6,595 nucleotides of DNA. Source: Firmicutes bacterium CAG:238 (GTDB taxonomy: Bacteria; Bacillota; Clostridia; Peptostreptococcales; Anaerovoracaceae). Below are positions 1 to 5,290 of this stretch, one piece after another (within the stretch, counting starts at the first letter, position 1; every line of letters begins with the position of its first letter). Made by a program: the position numbers and the translations under genes. Under the pieces are notes generated by a model. The model saw nothing but the letters and a program-made list of their open reading frames with translations, made no database searches and was not told the DNA's origin. Location: assembly GCA_000435615.1 (NCBI GenBank), contig FR882020.1, forward strand, positions 1-6,595, read 5' to 3'.

Positions 1-52
1 GATTATGTTGTTACCGACAGATATTCGTCAAAGAAAGAAAAGAGGTGTAAGA

Positions 53-274
53 ATGTCTAATAGCAGTGTAAAGAAGCTGAGTTATAATGTACCTCTTTGG
101 CATAAGCCTAATTTGTCGATTGAAGAAGCATCCATATATTCCAATATTGGAACAGGAAAACTTTATGAAATGACGGAAAAGCAAGATTGCCCGTTTGTAC
201 TTTGGATAGGAAGCCGCCGAATGATAAAGCGAAAAATTTTTGAGGAATATATTGCAAATCAGTATTCTATTTAA
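53..274 (+). CDS. Tn916 Xis-like excisionase / winged-helix DNA-binding protein (copy 1)
   Basis: This is a 73-residue basic protein of the MerR-like winged-helix excisionase family typified by Tn916 Xis. Such proteins bend DNA at element ends and steer the integrase toward excision; some act as regulators. The visible layout is a short N-terminal tail, the VPLWHKP motif, a helix-turn-helix (LSIEEASIY...IGTGKLYEMT), a Cys-Pro-Phe-Val-Leu-Trp strand, a wing with GSRRMIKR, and a C-terminal helix ending YSI. The start at 53 is preferred because GAGGTG lies at 42-47. An in-frame ATG at 5 would add 16 residues but puts the ribosome site inside the gene. It is closest to copy 3 (38 of 62 aligned residues identical by hand count). 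A probable terminator follows it, so it may be transcribed apart from the other copies. Family is sure; a true excisionase role for this copy is inferred. Confidence 0.85.
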   Translation: MSNSSVKKLSYNVPLWHKPNLSIEEASIYSNIGTGKLYEMTEKQDCPFVLWIGSRRMIKRKIFEEYIANQYSI

Positions 275-284
275 TGAAAAAGTC

Positions 285-331
285 AAATCTGCGATGAGCA
301 AATTCGCATCGTTGGCTCAGCGTAGATTTTT
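285..331 (+). terminator. Probable intrinsic terminator between xis-like copies 1 and 2
   Basis: Arms at 285-299 and 315-329 pair over 15 positions with one A-G mismatch (294/320) and one G-U pair (291/323), around a 15-base loop. The 3' arm runs into a T5 run (327-331). This would end transcription from upstream just after copy 1. A shorter competing hairpin, CGATG (292-296) with CATCG (307-311), uses the same 5' arm, so regulated read-through is possible but unproven. Confidence 0.65.
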
Positions 332-334
332 AAG

Positions 335-368
335 TATGCTGTAACCACGCAAAGGAGGTTACAGCATA
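335..368 (+). promoter_or_regulatory. Hairpin holding the ribosome site and start codon of xis-like copy 2
   Basis: A perfect 12-bp inverted repeat pairs 335-346 with 357-368 around a 10-base loop. The Shine-Dalgarno AAAGGAGG (351-358) lies in the loop with its last two G in the stem. The first base of the ATG (368) closes the stem. No T-run follows, so it is not a terminator. The folded RNA would be expected to reduce translation of copy 2 and perhaps of the coupled genes downstream. Confidence 0.6.
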
Positions 369-586
369 TGAACAACGAAAAAGATGAAACAATCTATAAT
401 GTCCCACTTTGGGAGAAAGTAATGCTTACAATTGATGAAGCCGCAGCTTATACAGGTGTTGGAAGCAGAAAAATCAGACAGCTTACCGATAATGAAAGAT
501 GTCCGTTCGTTTTATGGAATGGCTCAAAGCGACTTATCAAGAGAGAAGAATTTGTTGAATTTATAAAAAAGCAGTATTCGATATGA
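368..586 (+). CDS. Tn916 Xis-like excisionase / winged-helix DNA-binding protein (copy 2)
   Basis: This 72-residue protein has the same fold and motif order as its neighbours: an acidic, charged N-terminal tail, VPLWEK, the helix-turn-helix LTIDEAAAYTGVG...KIRQLT, CPFVLW, the wing GSKRLIKRE, and a C-terminal helix ending KKQYSI. It shares 36 of 62 aligned residues with copy 3 by hand count. The ATG at 368 has an AAAGGAGG site 9 bases upstream, inside a perfect hairpin, so its translation may be controlled by RNA folding. It is the first gene of the block leading to the integrase. Its TGA overlaps the GAGGAGG ribosome site of copy 3, a sign of translational coupling. It probably binds element DNA and helps set the excision/integration balance; which copy is the real excisionase cannot be told. 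Confidence 0.87.
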   Translation: MNNEKDETIYNVPLWEKVMLTIDEAAAYTGVGSRKIRQLTDNERCPFVLWNGSKRLIKREEFVEFIKKQYSI

Positions 587-598
587 GGAGGTATTATT

Positions 599-817
599 GT
601 GAGTAATCCAGTAAAAAAAGAAAGATTAGAAGTACCGATATGGCATAAGCCGTATCTGACCATTGATGAAGCTACTGCCTATACCGGCATTGGCAGAGAA
701 AAACTTCGTGAAATGACAAGGTTTGCTGACTGTCCATTTGTGTTATGGGTGGGAAAACGCCGAATGATAAAAAGAGAATTGTTTGATGAGTACATTGAAA
801 AAATGTATGAGATTTAG
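599..817 (+). CDS. Tn916 Xis-like excisionase / winged-helix DNA-binding protein (copy 3)
   Basis: This 72-residue member of the Tn916 Xis family starts at a GTG (599), 7 bases after a strong GGAGG (587-591) that overlaps the stop of copy 2. Motifs in order are VPIWHKP, the helix-turn-helix LTIDEATAYTGIG...KLREMT, DCPFVLW, the basic wing GKRRMIKRE, and a C-terminal helix EYIEKMYEI. The HKP, EMT, DCPFVLW and RRMIKR blocks are shared with copy 1, so those two are the most recent duplicates or are under the same selection. The TAG stop lies inside the GGAGG of copy 4. It is expected to act on DNA at element ends or at the operon's own control region. Confidence 0.87.
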   Translation: MSNPVKKERLEVPIWHKPYLTIDEATAYTGIGREKLREMTRFADCPFVLWVGKRRMIKRELFDEYIEKMYEI

Positions 818-828
818 GAGGTGGAACG

Positions 829-1083
829 ATGAATGTGGATTTTGCAGATGAAGAAATGATTGTTTATCGGGAAAGCCTTATAGAAAAGAAAAAAGAGCAG
901 CCATTTTGGAAAAAGAAATGTTTGTCGGTAAATGAAACAGCCGCTTATACAGGTATCGGAAGGGGAAAAATACGAGAGTTGATGAAAAGGAAAGACTGCA
1001 ATTTTATGACGACAGACGGTTATCAGGTGTATGTCATCATCGACAAATTTGTGGAATTTTTAAATAGCAGGAATGAAATATAG
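829..1083 (+). CDS. Divergent Xis-like excisionase (copy 4, next to integrase)
   Basis: This 84-residue protein has a longer N-terminal tail (about 25 residues rich in Glu and Lys) before the shared core. The core keeps the Trp-Lys-Lys pair (PFWKKK), the helix-turn-helix LSVNETAAYTGIGRGKIRELM and the C-terminal helix FVEFLNSRNEI. The CPFVLW strand and the KRxIKRE wing of the other copies are replaced by CNFMTTDGYQVYVIIDK, a less basic wing that may change DNA specificity. Its place directly before the integrase matches xis in Tn916, where Xis is 67 residues, which makes it the positional candidate for the working excisionase. The ATG at 829 has GGAGG 7 bases upstream. Its TAG overlaps the integrase ribosome site. 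Confidence 0.82.
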   Translation: MNVDFADEEMIVYRESLIEKKKEQPFWKKKCLSVNETAAYTGIGRGKIRELMKRKDCNFMTTDGYQVYVIIDKFVEFLNSRNEI

Positions 1084-1094
1084 GAGGAACAGCC

Positions 1095-2336
1095 GTGGCA
1101 AGACCAAAACGAAAAGATAAAACAAGGACAGTTCTTCGCACGGGAGAACTTCAAAGAAGTGATGGAAGTTATCAGTACAGTTGGACTGATGAAAACCATA
1201 AAAGAAGATATGTCTATTCAAAAACGCTTGAAGCACTCAGGATTAAAGAGGAAGCGATTGAGAAAGACAAAAGTGATGGCATAAAAGCGGAAGCACGATA
1301 TGTTACGCTCGATGATTTATATGAGTTGTGGAAAGACCTGAAGAGAGGATTGAAAAACAACACTTTTGAGAATTACAAATATATTTATGAAACCTTTGTA
1401 CGTCGGCAAATCGGTTCCAAGAGAGTTTCAACATTTTTGAAATCAGATATTAAGAGATTTTATAATTATCTGGTTGATGAGCGAGGATTGAAGCCAGCAA
1501 CGGTTGATGGTGTCCACAACATTCTTCATCAGATATTTGATATGGCGGTTGATGATAACTATATCAGAAACAATCCGACAAATAATGTTTTAAGGGAATT
1601 GAAAAAAGCTCATTGCTTCAAGACAGAGAAACGCAGGGGACTTACTCGACCTGAGCAGGAATTGTTTATGGATTATCTGAAGAACTCTAATACAGCAGTG
1701 TATTGGTATCCGGTGTTTGCAGTAATGCTTGGAACGGGGTTAAGAGTTGGAGAAGTTACTGGACTCAGATGGTGTGATATTGATTTGGAAGATGGGATTA
1801 TAGATGTTAATCACACGTTGGTTTATTATGACCACAGAACTTCTGAAGGAAAAAAGGGCTGCTATTTCAATGTGAATACTCCAAAGACAGAAGCAGGAAA
1901 TAGACAAGTTCCGATGCTCGATTTTGTTAAAGAAGCATTTGTTATGGAAAAAGAAAGACAAGAACTGCTAGGGGTTCACTGCGAAGCGACCATAGATGGA
2001 TATACAGATTTTATATTTCTCAATCGCTTCGGACAGCCACAACATCAATCGACTTTGAATAAGGCAATCCGACGCATAATCCGTGATTGCAACGATGAGC
2101 AGTTTTTGAAAACAGAAAACCCAGAAGTGCTTTTACCACATTTTAGTTGTCATTCGCTCAGACATACATTTACAACAAGAATGTGTGAAGCAGGTGTAAA
2201 TATAAAAGTTATTCAGGATACACTCGGACATAAGGATATAACAACAACCTTAAATATCTATACTGATGTAACAAAGGAACTAAAAAGAACCGAGTTTGAT
2301 GGACTGGATAAATACTTTAATAATTCAATAGCGTAG
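1095..2336 (+). CDS. int: Tn916-family tyrosine integrase
   Basis: This site-specific recombinase of 413 residues (Tn916 Int is about 405) cuts and rejoins element and chromosome ends through a phosphotyrosine link. The N-terminal ~70 residues (RTGELQRSDGSYQYSW, then YVYSKTLEAL) form the arm-type DNA-binding domain of Tn916 Int. Residues about 70-175 are the SAM-like core-binding domain. Residues about 185-405 are the catalytic domain. The catalytic set is complete: Arg217 (TGLRVGE), Lys264 (TPKTEAGNRQVPM), His353 and Arg356 (HSLRHTF), His379 (LGHKD) and Tyr389 (NIYTDV). It starts at GTG 1095, 7 bases after GGAGG, which overlaps the stop of the xis-like gene before it, so the two are probably coupled. 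A strong terminator follows at once. No damage is visible, so the enzyme should be active. Confidence 0.96.
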   Translation: MARPKRKDKTRTVLRTGELQRSDGSYQYSWTDENHKRRYVYSKTLEALRIKEEAIEKDKSDGIKAEARYVTLDDLYELWKDLKRGLKNNTFENYKYIYETFVRRQIGSKRVSTFLKSDIKRFYNYLVDERGLKPATVDGVHNILHQIFDMAVDDNYIRNNPTNNVLRELKKAHCFKTEKRRGLTRPEQELFMDYLKNSNTAVYWYPVFAVMLGTGLRVGEVTGLRWCDIDLEDGIIDVNHTLVYYDHRTSEGKKGCYFNVNTPKTEAGNRQVPMLDFVKEAFVMEKERQELLGVHCEATIDGYTDFIFLNRFGQPQHQSTLNKAIRRIIRDCNDEQFLKTENPEVLLPHFSCHSLRHTFTTRMCEAGVNIKVIQDTLGHKDITTTLNIYTDVTKELKRTEFDGLDKYFNNSIA

Positions 2337-2337
2337 G

Positions 2338-2382
2338 AAAAAGTGGCGTACTTTAAAATGAAAATTGGTACGCTGCTTTTTT
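2338..2382 (+). terminator. Intrinsic terminator after the integrase
   Basis: Arms 2338-2351 and 2368-2381 pair over 14 positions (AAAAAGTGGCGTAC with GTACGCTGCTTTTT) including two G-U pairs, with a 16-base loop and a T-run from 2377 to 2382. It begins two bases after the integrase stop codon. The A-run on the 5' side makes it potentially bidirectional, so it may also block transcription entering from the chromosome. Confidence 0.88.
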
Positions 2383-2430
2383 GGTCTGATTGACTTATTC
2401 AATAATAAAGATTATAATTTAGTAAGCAAT

Positions 2431-2459
2431 CCGATTGAAGAACCCATTCTCTCAATCGG
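2431..2459. repeat. Inverted repeat near the element's integrase end
   Basis: CCGATTGA (2431-2438) and TCAATCGG (2452-2459) form a perfect 8-bp inverted repeat around 13 bases. No T-run follows, so it is a weak terminator candidate. It lies in the gap between the integrase and the next gene, where Tn916-like elements carry protein-binding sites. Function unknown. Confidence 0.5.
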
Positions 2460-2464
2460 GATTT

Positions 2465-2482
2465 ACATCAAATACATCAAAT
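2465..2482. repeat. Two tandem copies of a 9-base unit
   Basis: ACATCAAAT occurs twice head to tail (2465-2473 and 2474-2482), close to the presumed end of the element. Arm-type integrase sites are often short direct repeats near element ends, so it could be such a site. Two copies of a 9-mer in AT-rich DNA is only modest evidence. Confidence 0.4.
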
Positions 2483-2530
2483 AATACAACTGCTTATGCG
2501 GAAAGTAATCAATTTTAAAGGTAAACAAGG

Positions 2531-2551
2531 CTTTTTATCTGGTTGAAAAAA
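2531..2551. other. Candidate attachment-site / right end of the element
   Basis: A T5 run (CTTTTT, 2531-2536) and an A6 run (2546-2551) flank nine bases (ATCTGGTTG). Tn916-type insertion sites are typically a T-rich and an A-rich block around a short coupling sequence, usually 5-6 bases, so the spacing here is longer than typical. It sits about 200 bases after the integrase, just where gene style changes from AT-rich to host-like. The exact end cannot be fixed without the left junction or an empty site. Confidence 0.3.
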
Positions 2552-2576
2552 GTAAAGTAGGGAGTTGCTCAGGAAT

Positions 2577-3050
2577 ATGAGTGGCTTCGGAATTGCGTCG
2601 GAGAAAGTCCCGACAATGAAGCCAATCGGATCGGAGAAGAAGGACGATGCAGAATCGAAGAGAGTCAGAGTTCTTGATAAAACAAAGATCGAAGTAGAGC
2701 CTCTGTTTGAAGAATATGTAGATTTTGATTCGTTTGCGGCCTGCGACTTCAGAGCTGTAAAAATCAAAGAATGCACGGCAGTTGCAAAGAGCAAGAAGCT
2801 TCTGAAGTTCGTTCTTAACGACGGAAGCGGCACCGACAGAATCATTCTTTCGGGTATTCACGAATATTATGAACCGGAAGAACTGGTTGGAAAGACCGCA
2901 GTTGCGATTACAAATCTTCCGCCGAGAAAGATGATGGGCGAAGAAAGCAACGGCATGCTTCTGTCCTGTGTCAACAAATACGACGGCGAAGAAATGCTGA
3001 ACTTCATCCTTTTGGATGATCAGATTCCGGCAGGCGCAAAAGTGTACTAA
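2577..3050 (+). CDS. metG: C-terminal tRNA-binding domain of methionyl-tRNA synthetase (possibly severed metG 3' end)
   Basis: From ATG 2577 this encodes 157 residues. Residues about 48-157 form the EMAP/Trbp111-type OB-fold found at the C-terminus of bacterial MetRS: VDFDSFAACDFRAVKI, SKKLLKFVLNDG, DRIILSGIHEYYEPEELVGK, ITNLPPRKMMGEESNGMLLS and the ending IPAGAKVY. The domain binds tRNA non-specifically and dimerises MetRS. No catalytic (HIGH, KMSKS) part is present. The first ~45 residues are a charged linker. Start signals are poor: AGGGAG is 12 bases before ATG 2577, and a TTG at 2565 directly abuts it. The frame is open only from 2556, after TAA at 2553. It sits at the presumed right end of an integrative element, so it is either a metG 3' fragment or a naturally separate MetRS beta-like subunit. 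Codons are more host-like than those of the integrase. A terminator follows. Confidence 0.75.
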   Translation: MSGFGIASEKVPTMKPIGSEKKDDAESKRVRVLDKTKIEVEPLFEEYVDFDSFAACDFRAVKIKECTAVAKSKKLLKFVLNDGSGTDRIILSGIHEYYEPEELVGKTAVAITNLPPRKMMGEESNGMLLSCVNKYDGEEMLNFILLDDQIPAGAKVY

Positions 3051-3059
3051 AAAATTCGG

Positions 3060-3089
3060 AACTTGGGCATGATGCTTAAGTTACTTTTT
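3060..3089 (+). terminator. Intrinsic terminator after the MetRS C-terminal domain gene
   Basis: Arms 3060-3069 and 3073-3082 pair over ten positions, including two G-U pairs, with a 3-base loop (TGA), followed by AC and T5 (3085-3089), then a second T-run just downstream. It begins ten bases after the stop codon and separates this unit from the promoter at 3102. Confidence 0.82.
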
Positions 3090-3101
3090 GCCTCTTTTTA
3101 C

Positions 3102-3130
3102 TTGAAAATCAGAGCTATAAAGTATATAAT
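3102..3130 (+). promoter_or_regulatory. Sigma-A type promoter for the ATPase and following genes
   Basis: TTGAAA (3102-3107) and a perfect TATAAT (3125-3130) are separated by 17 bases, close to the housekeeping consensus. Transcription should start near 3137, leaving a leader of about 50 bases before the ATG at 3186. No clear operator repeat is seen around it. Confidence 0.82.
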
Positions 3131-3185
3131 GATGAATAACAAAGCCTTTATGGGCGGAAATTTTCAATGATACGGAGCGGATTTT

Positions 3186-4475
3186 ATGGAAATTAAGAGA
3201 GATTCTTATCTTCAGCAGTTGATTTCATACCGTTTTGACGGTTTGGTAAAAGTCATTACAGGCATTAGAAGATGCGGGAAATCATACCTCCTAAAAAAGA
3301 TATACAGAGATTATTTGCTTCAAAACGGTGTAAAGGAGGGACAGATTATTACGGTTGAGCTTGACCTTGCAAAAGACATTAAATACCGGAATCCGCTTAC
3401 ACTTTCGTCGTATGTCAGAGAGAAAGTGGAGGGAAGCAAGGAAGAATATTATCTTTTTGTTGATGAGATACAAATGTCCGATGAGGTAAAAAACCCATTC
3501 AACGCAGACGGCAGAAAGATTACCTTTTATGACGCCTTGAATGATTTGAGAAGTTTATCCAACTTAGACGTTTATGTGACCGGAAGCAATTCCAGAATGC
3601 TTTCGAGTGATATTCTTACTGAGTTCAGGGGGCGGAGTGATGAAATCAGGGTGCATCCGCTTAGCTTTGCTGAGTATTATTCCGCCGTGGGCGGTGATAA
3701 AAACGAGGCGTTTGATGAGTATGCTTTTTATGGTGGCATGCCGCTTATTTTATCAAGACCAAACGATGCGGCAAAAATGAATTATCTCAAGTCGCTTTTT
3801 TCAGAGGTGTATATTAAAGATATTGTTGAGCGTAAGAAAATAGAAAGGCAGGATGTGTTGGAGCAGATTTTAGACTTGCTTTGTTCATCCATTGGGTCAT
3901 TAACCAATCCTTCTAAAATCGCCAATACTTTGAACTCCAAGCAGGGCTGCGCGGTATCAGGCGATACGATTCGTGCATATATCGGGCATTTGGAAGATGC
4001 ATTCCTTTTTTCTGAAAGCAAGCGTTATGATTTAAAGGGGAAATCCTATTTTGATTCTCCGAATAAATATTATAGTGAGGATATAGGGCTTAGAAATGCG
4101 CGAATCGGCTTCCGCCAACAGGAAATGACACACATAATGGAGAACATCATATATAATGAGCTTGCTATCCGGCAGCTTTCGGTTGATGTGGGAGTTGTTT
4201 ATGCGAGAACGCTCAATGATAACGGCAGTTCGGTCCGCGTGCCGAGAGAAATTGATTTCGTGGTAAATTCGGGGGGAAAGAGAACTTATATACAATCGGC
4301 ATATGCCATGCCTACGGAAGAAAAGGCAGAAACAGAAATCAGACCATTTACTCTTATCGGCGATTCCTTTCCTAAAATTGTAGTGCGGCGGGATATTGGC
4401 AAGCGCTGGTATGATGATAATGGTATTTTGCATATAAATTTAATTGATTTTCTTTTGGATAAGGAGCTTATTTGA
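3186..4475 (+). CDS. AAA+ ATPase with DUF4143 C-terminal domain
   Basis: This 429-residue cytoplasmic P-loop ATPase is of the AAA_14/DUF4143 type, common in anaerobic bacteria and of unknown biological role. The Walker A motif is GIRRCGKS (26-33), Walker B is YLFVDE with Asp93-Glu94, the sensor-like strand is VTGSNS (131-136), and the family motif FRGRSDEIRVHPLSFAEY spans about 148-164. Residues about 200-280 form a winged-helix-like segment. The C-terminal part is a PD-(D/E)xK-like nuclease fold with EID (355-357), but the following E-x-K position reads IQSA (369-372), so the nuclease residues appear to be replaced. That change recurs in a subfamily as I remember it, so it need not be damage. 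GGAG at 3174-3177 lies 8 bases before the ATG. It has its own promoter and precedes the HAD gene by 30 bases. Defence, toxin-antitoxin-like or housekeeping roles are all possible. Confidence 0.92.
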   Translation: MEIKRDSYLQQLISYRFDGLVKVITGIRRCGKSYLLKKIYRDYLLQNGVKEGQIITVELDLAKDIKYRNPLTLSSYVREKVEGSKEEYYLFVDEIQMSDEVKNPFNADGRKITFYDALNDLRSLSNLDVYVTGSNSRMLSSDILTEFRGRSDEIRVHPLSFAEYYSAVGGDKNEAFDEYAFYGGMPLILSRPNDAAKMNYLKSLFSEVYIKDIVERKKIERQDVLEQILDLLCSSIGSLTNPSKIANTLNSKQGCAVSGDTIRAYIGHLEDAFLFSESKRYDLKGKSYFDSPNKYYSEDIGLRNARIGFRQQEMTHIMENIIYNELAIRQLSVDVGVVYARTLNDNGSSVRVPREIDFVVNSGGKRTYIQSAYAMPTEEKAETEIRPFTLIGDSFPKIVVRRDIGKRWYDDNGILHINLIDFLLDKELI

Positions 4476-4505
4476 GGATGCAGCTTTAAGATAAGGAGGA
4501 ATTAT

Positions 4506-5279
4506 ATGGAGCAATTGAGAGCAAAAAAAGGGTTTATCTGTGATATGGACGGTGTAATCTACCGCGGCGGCAATTTATTGCCGGGAGTCAGGGAATTCGT
4601 AGACTGGCTTAACAGAGAAGCGAAGAAATTCTTGTTTCTGACCAACAACAGCGGACAGACACCGCTCGAGCTGAAACTGAAACTGCAGAATATGGGAATG
4701 GACATTGACGAAAGTCATTTCTATACAAGTGCGATGGCAACCGCAAAGTTTGTGAGCGAGCAGACACATCACTGCAATGCCTATGTAATCGGAGAACCGG
4801 GATTGGTCGGAGCACTTTATCAGTGTGGAGTTGCCATTACGGACAAGGATCCCGATTATGTAATCGTCGGCGAGAGCCAAAGCTATAATTATGAGACGAT
4901 TTGCAAGGCTGTGTCCCTGGTCCGCGGCGGAGCGAAGCTGATTGGAACCAATTTTGATATGACAGGACCTTCGACCAGAGGAATTATTCCGGCATGCAGG
5001 GCACTCATCTCGCCGATTGAGATGGCGACCGGAAAGCAGGCATATTTCGTGGGAAAACCGAATCCTCTTATGATGAGAACCGGACTGAAGATGCTGGGCG
5101 TGCATTCTGAGGAAGCTGCAATGATCGGTGACCGTATGGATACAGATATCATAGGCGGAGTTGAAAGCGGACTGGATCCGATTCTTGTTTTGTCGGGAGT
5201 GACGAGCAGAGAAGAAGTCGACCTCTTCCCGTACAGACCGCGTCTGATTCTAAACGGAGTCGGAGATATTCCGGAATAA
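4506..5279 (+). CDS. NagD-like HAD-IIA family phosphatase
   Basis: This 257-residue cytoplasmic haloacid-dehalogenase-type hydrolase of the NagD/p-nitrophenylphosphatase group probably removes phosphate from a sugar phosphate or nucleotide. Motif I is DMDGV, with Asp13 as nucleophile and Asp15 as acid/base. Motif II is LTNNSG (Thr46). The C2-type cap lies about 80-175, with YVIVGE and LIGTNFD. Motif III is Lys184 (VGKPNP) and motif IV is GDRMDTD with Asp209 and Asp214 for magnesium. All catalytic residues are present and the length is normal for the group. AAGGAGG lies 6-7 bases before the ATG. The 30-base gap to the ATPase gene and the 11-base gap to the MBL gene suggest one operon. The substrate cannot be read from the sequence; the nagD name is avoided because no N-acetylglucosamine genes are nearby. 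Confidence 0.93.
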   Translation: MEQLRAKKGFICDMDGVIYRGGNLLPGVREFVDWLNREAKKFLFLTNNSGQTPLELKLKLQNMGMDIDESHFYTSAMATAKFVSEQTHHCNAYVIGEPGLVGALYQCGVAITDKDPDYVIVGESQSYNYETICKAVSLVRGGAKLIGTNFDMTGPSTRGIIPACRALISPIEMATGKQAYFVGKPNPLMMRTGLKMLGVHSEEAAMIGDRMDTDIIGGVESGLDPILVLSGVTSREEVDLFPYRPRLILNGVGDIPE

Positions 5280-5290
5280 AGGGGGAAGAC

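Noticed and set aside
5..52. An upstream ATG that would extend the first Xis-like protein by 16 residues
   Set aside because: The ATG at 53 has a well-spaced GAGGTG site, and the extension has no counterpart in the other copies.
312..340. Possible promoter TTGGCT, 17 bases, TATGCT before copy 2
   Set aside because: It matches consensus at only 4 of 6 bases in each box and overlaps both hairpins, so it is too weak to list as a feature.
2400..2560. Possible T-box or other riboswitch ahead of the MetRS-domain gene
   Set aside because: No T-box signature sequence, specifier-loop layout or terminator/antiterminator pair was found, and the region fits an element end better.
2477..2861. Two overlapping minus-strand open frames across the MetRS-domain gene
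   Set aside because: They oppose a clear OB-fold coding frame, overlap each other, and show no family motifs.
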